Shown here: piece by piece, positions 44,145 through 53,454 of the stretch | Layout: every line of letters starts with the position of its first letter | Numbering within the stretch: position 1 is the stretch's first letter | DNA from: Thiohalocapsa marina | Lineage (GTDB): Bacteria; Pseudomonadota; Gammaproteobacteria; Chromatiales; Chromatiaceae | Direction of reading: 5' to 3' | Assembly: GCF_008632335.1 (NCBI RefSeq) | Contig: NZ_VWXX01000005.1 | Coordinates: 62,001-126,000, forward strand | DNA length: 64,000 nt | Notes under the pieces: generated by a model | Seen by the model: the letters and a program-made list of their open reading frames with translations, nothing else | Databases searched by the model: none | What the model was told of the DNA's origin: nothing | Made by a program: the position numbers and the translations under genes

Positions 44145-47100
44145 ATGATCCCCGCCAAAGGTCTTTCCCGTCTGTTTCGGCTTGCACTTGTACCCGCTCT
44201 TGGATTGCTGGTGTGCTCGGGCTGGTCGTGCCTGTCCGTCGCGGCGCCGGCCGGTGCCGACCCTGACGCCGGCGCCGACCCCGGGCAACGGCGGCTGCTG
44301 ATCATCGAAGGCGCGGACTATTTCGGCCGCGACTATGACACCCTGCGCGATGTGACCCTGGCGGATTGCGAGCAGGCCTGCCTTGCGGACAGCCGTTGCC
44401 AGGCCTTCACCTTCAATCGCAACGCCGGGTGGTGCTTCCTGAAGAGTGGCTACAGCGCGCTGCGGGCCTTCGACGGCGCGGTGTCCGGGCGCATTGTCAC
44501 GGGCGATGCGCCGGATGACGCGGAGCAGGCGGCGCTGCGCCGCTCCGAACTGGCCTTTCTGCCGAGCAGCTATCGCGACGAGGCCGCCGACCTGAGACGA
44601 CGGATCAGCAGCGCCGGCGATGGCGCCGATGGCAGCTTCGATCGTATCGTCGCCGACGCCCGCGCCGCCGCGCTGGCCGGCGATGCGCGGCGCGCGGCGG
44701 CGCTGTATCGCGTGGCGCTGCGTCTGGCGCCGGAGCAGTCCGCCCTCTGGCTGCGCCTGGCGGACGCGGCCATGGCGCTGAACAGCGACGACTGGCGCGA
44801 GCGCGGCCGGCTGCAGCAGGAGGCCACGGCCGCGGCCGTCAACGGCTATCTGCAGGCCGGCACCCTGCGCGAGCGGGCCGCGGCCCTGGCCAGCATCGGC
44901 CGCTCGCTGGAGCGCCGCTCGGCCTGGCGTCCGGCCATTCGCGCCGAGCGGGCCTCGCTGGCCCTGCTGGATGACGCCGAGTTGCGCGCCCATCTCGAGG
45001 CGCTGGTGGCCGAACACGGCTTTCGCGTGATTGGCCATGACGTCTCGTCGGATGCACGCGATCCGCGCATCTGCGTGCGCTTCTCCGATCCGCTGGCGCG
45101 CGAGGGGGTCAATCTGGCCGACTTCATCCAGCTCGATGATCCGGGCCTCGCGGTGGAACCGGAGGCCGAGCAGATCTGTATCGACGGTGTGCGCCACGGG
45201 CAGCGTTATGGCGTGACCGTGCGCGCCGGGTTGCCGGCCAACGACGGCGAGCGCCTGGCCCGGGCCGTTGAACTCGACATCTATGTCCGCGACCGCTCGC
45301 CGGCGGTGCGCTTTCCGGGGCGCGCCTATGTGCTGCCGAGCGGTGGCGAGGCGGCGCTGCCCATGATCACCGTCAACACGGGCCGGGTCGCGGCCGAGCT
45401 CTATCGCATCGGCGACCGCGCCCTGGGCGGCTTCGTTGCCAACGAGGAACTGCTGCAGCAGCTCTCGCAATATCAGATGGACGACATCGCCGAGCGCCGC
45501 GGCGAGCGGCTCTGGCGCGGCGAGATCGAGGTCCGTTCGGCGTTGAATCAGGAGATCACCACGGCGGTGCCGGTGGCAGGCCTGCTGGGTGCGGCCGACG
45601 TCAACACGGAGGCCGGTACGGAATCGAACAGGCTGGGGCCCGGCGTCTACGTGTTGAGCGCAAAGCCCGCGGACAGCCTGAATGACAGCACCCTGGCGAC
45701 CCAATGGTTCGTGGTCTCCGATCTCGGCCTGACGGCGCTCCAGGGCAGCGACGGCCTGCACGCCCTGACCCGTTCCCTGTCCACGGCCGAGCCCGTGCCC
45801 GAGGTGCGGCTGCGGCTGGTCGCGCTCAATCAGCAGGTGCTCGGCGAGGCGGTCGCGGACGCGCAGGGCTATGCCCGCTTCGCCCCCGGGCTGCTGCGTG
45901 GGGAGGGCGGCAATGCCCCGGCCCTGCTGGTGGCCGAGGGCGCCGATGGCGACTATGGATTCCTCGATCTCAAGGGGGCACCCTTCGACCTCAGCGACCG
46001 TGGCGTCGACGGTCGCCCGGCGCCGAAGCCGCTGGATGTCTATCTGGTGGCCGAGCGCGGCATCTACCGCCCCGGCGAGACGGTGGCGCTGACGGCCCTG
46101 GTGCGTGACGCCAGGGCCCGGGCGGTGACGGATGTGCCGCTGACCCTCGTGGTCCAGCGCCCGGACGGGGTCGAGTTTCTGCGCCAGCAGGTGCAGGACC
46201 AGGGGCAGGGCGGTCGAGCCCTGGCCGTGACCTTGCTGCCGGATGCCATGCGCGGCACCTGGCAGGCGCGGGCCTACGCCGACCCCAAGGGCGAGGTGCT
46301 GGCGCAGACCGCCTTCCTGGTGGAGGACTTTTTGCCCGAGCGGCTGGACTTCGACCTGCACAGCAGCGCCGAGCGCATCGATCCGGCCGACCCGCCGAGC
46401 ATCGACCTGGATGCGCGCTTCCTCTATGGCGCCCCGGCGGCCAATCTTGCGGTGGAGGGCGGCCTGCGCCTGGAGCCTGCCGACGGGCTCGCCGACTGGC
46501 CGGGCTGGCGCTTCGGCCTGGCCGATGAGGACATCGCCCCGCGCTTCGAGCCCATCCCGGGCACCGAGACCGATGACAGCGGTCATGCCCGGGTCGGCCT
46601 GGTGCTGCCGGACATGGCGCTGCCGAGCCGGCCGTTGCAGGCGGCCATCGATATCCGCGTGCTCGATGGCGGCGGCCGGCCCGTGGAGCGCGCGCTGACG
46701 CTGCCGCTGGCGGACCGGCGGCCCCGTATCGGCATCCGGCCGCTGTTCGATGGGGCAGTGGAGGAGGGTGGCAATGCCGGCTTTCAGGTGGTCGCCCTGG
46801 GCCCTGACGGCCAGCCCATGGCGCTGCCGGGTCTGCGCTGGACCCTGTCGCGGGTGCAGACCTCCTACCAGTGGTACCAGACCGATGGCGACTGGCGCTT
46901 CCAGCCCATCGTCAGCCGCCAACGGGTGGCCAGCGGCGCGCTGGATGCGATCGCCGACCTCGGCGCGAGCGACGCCAATCGCATCGAGGCCCGGGTGGAC
47001 TGGGGCGGCTACGAGCTGCTGGTGAGCGCCGGCGAGGCGGCTGCCGACGGCGCTCTGGTGCCGGCCAGTGTCGGCTTCGAGGCCGGCTGGTACGTGGCGC

Positions 47101-49838
47101 CCAAGGCCTTCGACACGCCGGACGTGCTCAAGGTCTCGCTGGACAAGGCCGCCTACCGCGTCGGCGAGACGGCCCGCGTACGCCTGGAGCCGCGCTTCCC
47201 GGGTCTGGCCCTGGTGATGGTGGTGGACGAGGGTCTGATCGCCATGCAGCCCGTCGAGGTGCCCGAGGCGGGCGCCACGCTGGAGCTGCCGGTCACGGCA
47301 GACTGGGGACCGGGGGCCTATGTGACGGCGGTGCTCTATCGCGGCATGGATCTGGCCGCCAGGCGCATGCCCCGGCGCGCCATCGGCCTGCACTGGGCCG
47401 GCGTCGACCCCGGGCCGCGGCAACTGGATCTCAGGCTCGACGTGGTCGAGCGCAGCCGCCCGCGCGGTCCGCTCGATGTCGGGCTGGCCATCGACAACCT
47501 GGCGCCGGGCAGCGAGGCCTATGTCAGTGTCGCCGTGGTCGACAACGGCATCCTGAATCTGACCCGCTTCGAGCCCTGGGCGCCGGATGCCTGGTATTTC
47601 GGCCAGCGGCGGCTCGGCATGGCCATCCGCGACCTCTATGGCCGGCTCATCGACCGCATGCAGGGCGAGCCCGGACGCATCCGCTCCGGCGGCGATGCCT
47701 CGGCCATGCTGCAATTCGACGGGCCGCCGCCGAGCGAGGCCCTGGTGGCCTTCCACTCCGGCGTCCTGCGCGTCGATGCCGACGGCCGCGCCCGTTTCCC
47801 GGTGGACCTGCCGGACTTCAACGGCAGCCTGCGCGTCATGGCCATGGCCTGGTCCGCGGAGGGCGTTGGCCATGCCCATCAGGACGTGCTGGTGCGCGAT
47901 CCGGTAGTGGTCTCGGCCGCGCTGCCGCGCTTCCTCGCCCCTGGCGACCGCTCGCGCATGCTGCTGGAGCTGGCGCATGTGGAGGGACCGGCGGGCGCCA
48001 TGCAGCTCAGCGTCCAGTCGAGCGGTGGCGGCCTGCAGATCGAGGGCGCCGGCGCGCCGATCAGCGTCGATGTCCCGGAGGGCGGCCGTGCGCAGGTGAA
48101 CCTGCCCATCGAGGCCACGGCGAGCGGTGACCAGATGCTCGCTATCGCGCTGACCACGCCGGACGGTCAGACCCTGACCAGGCAGCTCAGGCTCGGCGTG
48201 CGCAACCTGGAGCCCCCTGTGCAGGTCAGCAGCGCCCTTGTGCTCGCGCCGGGCGAGTCGCTGGAGATCAATGCCGAGCGCCTGACCCGGGACGGCTTCT
48301 TGCCAGGCACCGGCAGCTGGCTGGTCTCGGTGACGGGCGCCGGCGCCATCGATGTGCCCGGCCTGCTGCAGGCCCTGGACGCCTATCCCTATGGCTGTGT
48401 CGAGCAGGTCACGAGCCAGGCGCTGCCGCTGCTCTATCTGGACCAGGCGGCGCTGGACGTCGGGCTCGGCTGGATGACCGCCGTCGGCGGCGATACTGAT
48501 GCCGCGAGCGCGAAGCCGATCCCCCAACGCATCGCCGAGGCCATCGCCCGCGTACTGGCCAACCAGTCCGCCAGCGGCAGCTTCGGCCTCTGGGGGCCGG
48601 GCGGCGGCAACCTCTGGCTCGACGCCTATGTGACCGACTTCCTGAGCCGCGCCCGGGAGCAGGGGCATGCGGTGCCCGCCACCGCCTTCGACCTGGCGCT
48701 GGACGGCCTGCGCAACCAGGTGGGCTACGCGCCGGACTTCCAGCAGGGTGGCGAGGGCATCGCCTATGCCCTCTATGTGCTGGCCCGCAACGGCCGCGTG
48801 GCCATCGGCGACCTGCGCTGGTACCAGGAGACCAGGCTCGATGCCTTTGCCACGCCCATGGCACGGGCCCAGCTCGGCGCCGCGCTGGCCCTCTATGGCG
48901 AGCGCGCGCGGGCGGCCATCGCCCTTCGCTCGGCCCTGGATCTCTGGCTGTCGCAGGACGACGACCAGGGCTGGCGCGAGGACTTCGGCTCGCACCTGCG
49001 CGATGGTGCCGCGCTGCTGACGCTGGCCGCGGAGACCGTTCCGGACGCCATCGATCTGGCCGACCTGGCGCGGCGCCTGGAGGCTGTGTCTCAGCAAGAC
49101 CCCTACGCCAGCACCCAGGACCAGGCCTGGCTGCTGCTCGCCGCCCATGCGCTGATGCGCGGGGCCGCGCAGCCGCGCCTCGGCATCGACGGCGAGCCGC
49201 ATGCAGGCCCCTTCTTCCGGCGCCTCGACGCGGATGATCTGGCCGCCGCGCCACTGCGTCTGCACAACGCCGGCAACCGACCGGTCACGGCCCTGGTCAC
49301 CGCCCGTGGTGTGCCGCTGCAGCCGCCGCCGGCCGGCGGCAACGGCTATGTCATCGAGCGTGGCTACTACGACCTGGACGGTCGTCGCGTCGACCCGTCG
49401 CAAGTGGCACAGGGCGCCCGCCTGGTGGTCCTGCTCGGCATCCAGGGTGATGTCCGACAGGCAGCGCGACTCATCGTCAACGACCCGCTGCCCGCCGGCT
49501 TCGAGATCGACAACCCCAGCCTGATCGCCGCCGGTGCCGTGGACGGGCTGCCCTGGCTCAACGTGGTGGACCAGCCAGCACATCTGGCCTTCAGGGCGGA
49601 GCGCTTCGTCGCCGCGCTGGAACGCAGCAAGGACGATCCCGGCCGGTTCCAGCTCGCCTACGTGGTGCGCGCCGTCTCTCCCGGCCAGTTTGCCCATCCG
49701 CCCGCCACGGTGGAGGATATGTACCGTCCGGAGCGTCGCGCGCGTACGGATGCCGGCCGGGTCGAGATCACTCCGATTACAAGGCAGGAAAGCCAGCGCG
49801 GGGAGCATGAAGACCCCCGGCCAAGATCCGGGTCATGA
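44145..49838 (+). CDS. alpha-2-macroglobulin-family protein with PAN domain
   Basis: 1897-residue periplasmic/membrane protease-trap homolog. N-terminal hydrophobic signal (residues 9-35), then a PAN/Apple-type domain (about 50-110; LADCEQACLADSRCQAFTFN with paired Cys). MG domains follow with LDVYLVAERGIYRPGETVAL, and a bait-region-like stretch. The thioester motif CVEQ is at residues 1418-1421 (AYPYGCVEQVTSQ), so covalent trapping is possible; the C-terminal domain ends after RFQLAYVVRAVSPGQFAHPPATVEDMYRP. ATG 44145 has GAGGAG eight bases upstream. In many bacteria pbpC follows this gene; here a repeat element sits right behind the stop instead. Confidence 0.93.
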   Translation: MIPAKGLSRLFRLALVPALGLLVCSGWSCLSVAAPAGADPDAGADPGQRRLLIIEGADYFGRDYDTLRDVTLADCEQACLADSRCQAFTFNRNAGWCFLKSGYSALRAFDGAVSGRIVTGDAPDDAEQAALRRSELAFLPSSYRDEAADLRRRISSAGDGADGSFDRIVADARAAALAGDARRAAALYRVALRLAPEQSALWLRLADAAMALNSDDWRERGRLQQEATAAAVNGYLQAGTLRERAAALASIGRSLERRSAWRPAIRAERASLALLDDAELRAHLEALVAEHGFRVIGHDVSSDARDPRICVRFSDPLAREGVNLADFIQLDDPGLAVEPEAEQICIDGVRHGQRYGVTVRAGLPANDGERLARAVELDIYVRDRSPAVRFPGRAYVLPSGGEAALPMITVNTGRVAAELYRIGDRALGGFVANEELLQQLSQYQMDDIAERRGERLWRGEIEVRSALNQEITTAVPVAGLLGAADVNTEAGTESNRLGPGVYVLSAKPADSLNDSTLATQWFVVSDLGLTALQGSDGLHALTRSLSTAEPVPEVRLRLVALNQQVLGEAVADAQGYARFAPGLLRGEGGNAPALLVAEGADGDYGFLDLKGAPFDLSDRGVDGRPAPKPLDVYLVAERGIYRPGETVALTALVRDARARAVTDVPLTLVVQRPDGVEFLRQQVQDQGQGGRALAVTLLPDAMRGTWQARAYADPKGEVLAQTAFLVEDFLPERLDFDLHSSAERIDPADPPSIDLDARFLYGAPAANLAVEGGLRLEPADGLADWPGWRFGLADEDIAPRFEPIPGTETDDSGHARVGLVLPDMALPSRPLQAAIDIRVLDGGGRPVERALTLPLADRRPRIGIRPLFDGAVEEGGNAGFQVVALGPDGQPMALPGLRWTLSRVQTSYQWYQTDGDWRFQPIVSRQRVASGALDAIADLGASDANRIEARVDWGGYELLVSAGEAAADGALVPASVGFEAGWYVAPKAFDTPDVLKVSLDKAAYRVGETARVRLEPRFPGLALVMVVDEGLIAMQPVEVPEAGATLELPVTADWGPGAYVTAVLYRGMDLAARRMPRRAIGLHWAGVDPGPRQLDLRLDVVERSRPRGPLDVGLAIDNLAPGSEAYVSVAVVDNGILNLTRFEPWAPDAWYFGQRRLGMAIRDLYGRLIDRMQGEPGRIRSGGDASAMLQFDGPPPSEALVAFHSGVLRVDADGRARFPVDLPDFNGSLRVMAMAWSAEGVGHAHQDVLVRDPVVVSAALPRFLAPGDRSRMLLELAHVEGPAGAMQLSVQSSGGGLQIEGAGAPISVDVPEGGRAQVNLPIEATASGDQMLAIALTTPDGQTLTRQLRLGVRNLEPPVQVSSALVLAPGESLEINAERLTRDGFLPGTGSWLVSVTGAGAIDVPGLLQALDAYPYGCVEQVTSQALPLLYLDQAALDVGLGWMTAVGGDTDAASAKPIPQRIAEAIARVLANQSASGSFGLWGPGGGNLWLDAYVTDFLSRAREQGHAVPATAFDLALDGLRNQVGYAPDFQQGGEGIAYALYVLARNGRVAIGDLRWYQETRLDAFATPMARAQLGAALALYGERARAAIALRSALDLWLSQDDDQGWREDFGSHLRDGAALLTLAAETVPDAIDLADLARRLEAVSQQDPYASTQDQAWLLLAAHALMRGAAQPRLGIDGEPHAGPFFRRLDADDLAAAPLRLHNAGNRPVTALVTARGVPLQPPPAGGNGYVIERGYYDLDGRRVDPSQVAQGARLVVLLGIQGDVRQAARLIVNDPLPAGFEIDNPSLIAAGAVDGLPWLNVVDQPAHLAFRAERFVAALERSKDDPGRFQLAYVVRAVSPGQFAHPPATVEDMYRPERRARTDAGRVEITPITRQESQRGEHEDPRPRSGS

Positions 49839-49840
49839 TT

Positions 49841-49942
49841 ATTGGCCTCCTGGCCAAAAATCAGCACGCGATTCGAAGTTGCCGAGGCTGTGGCTCATGG
49901 TCCGCTCTGCTCGCAGGCTGGTTTTTTGTCACGATGGCCAAT
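49841..49942. repeat. dispersed repeat, copy C, MITE-like with terminal inverted repeats
   Basis: The left end ATTGGCCTCCTGGCCAAAAA matches copy A; the right end complement reads ATTGGCCATCGTGACAAAAA, an imperfect inverted repeat, so the 102-base element has ATTGGCC-type termini. Its first TTGGCC/GGCCAA hairpin spans 49842-49857. It lies between the A2M stop codon and the glycosyltransferase, and contains no coding sequence I recognise. Confidence 0.75.
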
Positions 49943-49989
49943 AGATCCGTGTTCTGAAGAATGTCGGTCAACTAGCAAAACCGCCGCCC

Positions 49990-50769
49990 ATGCGCCTGTC
50001 CGTCATCATTCCGACCCGTGCCCTCGACGCCCGTGTCTTGCAGCATCTGACACGGGTGCGCGCTGCGCTGCCGACAGCGGAGATTCTGGTGGTCGAGCCG
50101 GAACAGCCGCGCGAGCCGCCGCACGCCGGGGGCCACCCGGATAGGGCCCCGAGCAGACAGCTGAGCCCGGAAACCATGGCTAGGAGCCCCGGCGCGATCG
50201 CGGCCCTGGACCTGAGGCGACTCACCGCCGAACGCGGGCGCGGCACCCAGTGTCGGGCCGGCGCCGAGTCCGCCGCCGGCAACCTGTTGCTCTTCCTGCA
50301 CGACGACACGCGCCTGCCTGAAGATGCCGAGGCGGTCATTCGGCGCGCCTTCGAGGACCCCTCCATCGGGGCGGCCTGCTTCCGTCTTGCCTTCGATCGG
50401 CGCCACTGGCTGCTCGGCATCTACGGCTGGTTGTCGCGGTTCGAGACCCTGTTCACCACCTTCGGCGATCAGGCCATGGTGGTGCGCCGCGAACTCTATG
50501 ACGCCGTCGGTGGCTTCCCCGACTGGCCGCTGTTCGAGGATGTCGAGCTCGCCCGGCGGTTGCGGCGTCGAACCCGGATCAGAAAACTGCCGCAGCGGGT
50601 GGTCACCTCGGCCGAACGCTTCGAGAAACGCGGCATGCTCCGCCAGCAGTTCGGCAACGGCTGGCTGATGCTGCGCTTCCTGCTCGGCGCATCGCCGACG
50701 CGTCTGGCGGCACACTACGAGGCCCAGCGCGCCGGCCAGACCCGGCAGACCGAAGGGGCGATCCCATGA
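49990..50769 (+). CDS. TIGR04283-like family 2 glycosyltransferase, arsenosugar-type
   Basis: 259 residues with the GT-A start MRLSVIIPTRALD, an insertion of Pro/Arg-rich sequence (REPPHAGGHPDRAP) after it, metal site in FLHDDTRLPEDAEAV, and C-terminal FGDQAMVVRRELYDAVGGFPDWPLFEDVELARRL. These features match glycosyltransferases found beside ArsS and TIGR04282 genes in predicted arsenosugar clusters. It likely transfers a sugar to an arsenical or lipid precursor. The ATGA overlap with the following hydroxylase gene indicates coupling. Confidence 0.8.
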   Translation: MRLSVIIPTRALDARVLQHLTRVRAALPTAEILVVEPEQPREPPHAGGHPDRAPSRQLSPETMARSPGAIAALDLRRLTAERGRGTQCRAGAESAAGNLLLFLHDDTRLPEDAEAVIRRAFEDPSIGAACFRLAFDRRHWLLGIYGWLSRFETLFTTFGDQAMVVRRELYDAVGGFPDWPLFEDVELARRLRRRTRIRKLPQRVVTSAERFEKRGMLRQQFGNGWLMLRFLLGASPTRLAAHYEAQRAGQTRQTEGAIP

Positions 50770-51569
50770 CCCCGGATCTCTGGGTGGGCCTGATCACCCT
50801 TGCGCTGTTGTTTCTGGCCGAAGGGATCGCGCCCTTCTACCTGGATCGCACCCATCGACTGCGGCATGGGGGTCGCAACCTGGCACTGGCGCTGGTCGGT
50901 GGAGGCATCGGCGCCGCCTTCGCGCCGGCCATGCTCTGGGCGATGCAGACCGCCGCAACCCAGGGCTGGGGGCTGGCCCATTGGCTCGCGCTGCCCACCT
51001 GGGCCGGCGCCCTGATCGCCTTCGTACTGTTCGATCTGTGGATGTACATCTGGCACCGGCTCAATCACCGGGTGCCGCTGCTGTGGCGCCTGCACCGCGT
51101 CCATCACAGCGATCCAGCCATGGACGCCACCACGGCGCTGCGCTTCCATCCCGGCGAGATCCTGATCTCCAGCCTGCTGAATCTACCGGTACTGATGCTG
51201 ATCGGCATGACGCTGGACACACTGATTCTCTACAAGGCCGTGATGTTCGTCGTGATTCTGCTGCATCACAGCAATGTCGCGCTGTCGCCGGGGCTGGACC
51301 GCGCGCTGGGCCGGGTGTGTGTGCCGCCATCCATGCATCGCGTCCACCACTCGGATCGGCGCGCCGAGACCGACTCCAACTACGGTACCATCCTGCCGTA
51401 CTGGGATCGGCTGTTCGGCAGTTACCGCCAACGCGCGGACCTGGCCGACATCCGTTTCGGCATGGGCCGCTTCGTCGAACCGCGCTGGCAGCGGTTGGCC
51501 GGGCTGCTGCAGATACCGCTGATCGGCAAGGACGATCCGCGCGCCCCCGCATACCCGGTCAACGACTGA
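50766..51569 (+). CDS. sterol-desaturase/fatty-acid-hydroxylase family membrane protein
   Basis: 267 residues with four membrane helices and three His clusters: HRLNH, HRVHHSD (twice). These bind a di-iron centre in the fatty acid hydroxylase superfamily. Gene overlaps the upstream glycosyltransferase by four bases and precedes arsS by 50 bases. Its membership in the arsenosugar-type operon suggests action on the lipid or sugar moiety of an arsenolipid, but substrate identification is inference. Confidence 0.85.
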   Translation: MTPDLWVGLITLALLFLAEGIAPFYLDRTHRLRHGGRNLALALVGGGIGAAFAPAMLWAMQTAATQGWGLAHWLALPTWAGALIAFVLFDLWMYIWHRLNHRVPLLWRLHRVHHSDPAMDATTALRFHPGEILISSLLNLPVLMLIGMTLDTLILYKAVMFVVILLHHSNVALSPGLDRALGRVCVPPSMHRVHHSDRRAETDSNYGTILPYWDRLFGSYRQRADLADIRFGMGRFVEPRWQRLAGLLQIPLIGKDDPRAPAYPVND

Positions 51570-51619
51570 TTGCACCTGCTCGCACCATCAGGTCGCACCA
51601 TCACCGCACGAGGCCCCCG

Positions 51620-52600
51620 ATGCTTGCCACGCTGCCCCACCTGATACCCAGCGATTTTCCGGCCATCCGTCGCAAGAGGCTGAAGACGCTGCAACTCAAC
51701 CTCGGCTACCGCTGCAACCAATCCTGCCTGCATTGCCATGTCGCGGCCGGGCCGAAGCGCGATGAAATGATGTCGCGCGAGACCATCGACCTGGTCATCG
51801 ACCTGCTTGGCGACGGACGGATCGAGACGCTGGACCTCACCGGCGGCGCGCCGGAACTCAACCCCCATTTTCGTGACCTGGTCCGCGCCGCCCGCGCTCG
51901 TGGCGTGCGGGTCATGGACCGCTGCAACCTCAGCATCCTGTTCGAACCCGGTCAGGAGGGGCTTGCTGACTTCCTGGCCGCGCAGGCTGTCGAGGTGATT
52001 GCGTCGCTGCCGTGCTATCTGCAGGAGAATGTGGATGCGCAACGCGGCAAGGGGGTGTTCGATGCCAGCATCCGCGGTCTGAAACACCTGAATGCCCTTG
52101 GCTATGGGGCAGGTAACGGCGGGGCAGGTGACAGCGGCCTGATGCTGAGCCTGGTCTACAACCCCCAGGGCGCCGAACTGCCGCCGGGGCAGAATGAGCT
52201 CGAACGCGACTACCGCGCACGCCTCGCCCAGGACTACGGCATCCGTTTCGACCGCCTCTTCACCATCGCCAACATGCCCATCCAGCGCTTCGGCAGCAGC
52301 CTGCTGTCGAAGGGAGAGTTCCAGGACTACCTGCAACGGCTCAAGTCCGCGCACGAGCCGACGAACCTGGACGCGGTGATGTGCCGCGACCTGATCAGCG
52401 TTGATTGGAGCGGCTACCTCTACGACTGCGATTTCAACCAGATGCTGGATCTGGGGCTGGAAGACGGGCACGGGCAGCGGGTGCATCTGCGCGATCTGCT
52501 GATCGATACCCTGCCCGGGCAGCCGATCCGGGTGGCGGACCACTGCTATGGCTGCACCGCCGGGCAGGGGTCAAGCTGTTCCGGCGCCTTGGGCGCCTGA
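51620..52600 (+). CDS. arsS: ArsS-type radical SAM protein
   Basis: 326 residues. CxxxCxxC in LGYRCNQSCLHCHVAAGP (Cys32, Cys36, Cys39) binds the radical SAM [4Fe-4S] cluster; LDLTGGAPELNPHF and RCNLSILFEPGQ are family blocks, and the C-terminus has further Cys (MCRDL, DCDFNQ, CYGCTAG) typical of ArsS (TIGR04167), where they are thought to hold an auxiliary site. It transfers a 5'-deoxyadenosyl group to methylated arsenicals in arsenosugar synthesis. ArsM is not in this window. A 15-base tandem repeat (52106-52135) inserts GAGNGGAGDS. Confidence 0.85.
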   Translation: MLATLPHLIPSDFPAIRRKRLKTLQLNLGYRCNQSCLHCHVAAGPKRDEMMSRETIDLVIDLLGDGRIETLDLTGGAPELNPHFRDLVRAARARGVRVMDRCNLSILFEPGQEGLADFLAAQAVEVIASLPCYLQENVDAQRGKGVFDASIRGLKHLNALGYGAGNGGAGDSGLMLSLVYNPQGAELPPGQNELERDYRARLAQDYGIRFDRLFTIANMPIQRFGSSLLSKGEFQDYLQRLKSAHEPTNLDAVMCRDLISVDWSGYLYDCDFNQMLDLGLEDGHGQRVHLRDLLIDTLPGQPIRVADHCYGCTAGQGSSCSGALGA

Positions 52601-52641
52601 GCTGGTTGGCCGCTGGATCGGCAACTGGGTTGGGGGCTGAT

Positions 52642-53322
52642 TTGGTTTCAGCGACAACAGCATCCAGCCAAGCCACACGGGTACTGGTCTTCGCCAAGAC
52701 CCCAGTGGCCGGCGAGGCCAAGACGCGTCTGATGCCGGCGCTCGGTGCGGATGGCGCAGCGCGTCTGGCCGAGCGTCTGACGATGCAGACGTTCGACATG
52801 CTGGCGGCGTCCGGGCTCGGGCCGATCGAACTCTGGTGCGCGCCCGATGTGCGGCATCCGCTCTTCACACAGGCAGCCGGGCGCCATGGCTGGGCGCTCC
52901 ATCCCCAGCGGGGGCGCGATCTGGGTGAGCGTCTGTGGTCTGCCGCTTCGCACTCGCCCGGCGGCCTGCTGATGCTGGGCACCGACTGTCCGGCGCTGAC
53001 CGGGGACCATTTGCGCCAGGCGCTTGCCTGCCTGTCGAGCCAGGATGCCGTGCTCGGACCCGCGGAGGATGGCGGTTATGTACTCCTCGGCCTGAGGCGC
53101 GCGCATGCATCGCTCTTCACCGACATGCCCTGGAGTAGCGACCAGGTCGCGGCCATCACGCGCGAGCGACTTCGGCACCTCGGCTGGACCTGGTCGGAAC
53201 TCGCCCCACTGCCCGATATCGATCGCCCCGAGGATCTGGCCAGATTGCCCGACGCCTTGCGTGACAGCCTGGCTGGATCGGCTTGGCAATCAGGCCAACA
53301 CGCATCATGCAGTCGGTCTTGA
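52642..53322 (+). CDS. TIGR04282-like glycosyltransferase/nucleotidyltransferase-fold protein
   Basis: 226 residues. VLVFAKTPVAGEAKTRLMPAL at the N-terminus and LMLGTDCPALTGDHL / GPAEDGGYVLLGL are the hallmark blocks of the TIGR04282 family found with ArsS. It resembles CofC-type nucleotidyl transferases in fold. The start is not certain: no ATG or GTG is near, TTG codons exist at 52605, 52630 and 52642; the last has a GGGGG five to six bases upstream and gives a product beginning just before the conserved VLVFAKTP. Fourth gene of the arsenosugar-type cluster. Confidence 0.75.
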   Translation: MVSATTASSQATRVLVFAKTPVAGEAKTRLMPALGADGAARLAERLTMQTFDMLAASGLGPIELWCAPDVRHPLFTQAAGRHGWALHPQRGRDLGERLWSAASHSPGGLLMLGTDCPALTGDHLRQALACLSSQDAVLGPAEDGGYVLLGLRRAHASLFTDMPWSSDQVAAITRERLRHLGWTWSELAPLPDIDRPEDLARLPDALRDSLAGSAWQSGQHASCSRS

Positions 53323-53394
53323 GCAGAGTGGTTGGTTCATGTTGGGCAGCGGCCTGGGCCTTCAGGGTCTCTGGACGATGGAAGCCGAACACCT

Positions 53395-53408
53395 CCCGCG
53401 AACGCGGG
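53395..53408. terminator. short palindrome between convergent genes
   Basis: CCCGCGAACGCGGG forms a tight GC hairpin between the TIGR04282-like gene and the CDF transporter, which converge here. There is no T-run. A terminator role is possible; only one copy exists, so it is not CRISPR-like. Confidence 0.3.
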
Positions 53409-53454
53409 CTCGGATCATACCCATTGGCGAAGCGGGTGATAGACCGTCCCTCAA

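Noticed and set aside
44127-49808. An 1893-codon open frame on the minus strand opposite the A2M gene
   Set aside because: It lacks recognisable domains, is His/Gln/Arg/Val rich in the way mirror frames of GC-rich genes are, and the plus-strand frame shows PAN, MG and thioester motifs.
53395-53408. CCCGCGAACGCGGG as a possible CRISPR repeat
   Set aside because: Only one copy, no spacers, no cas genes in the window.
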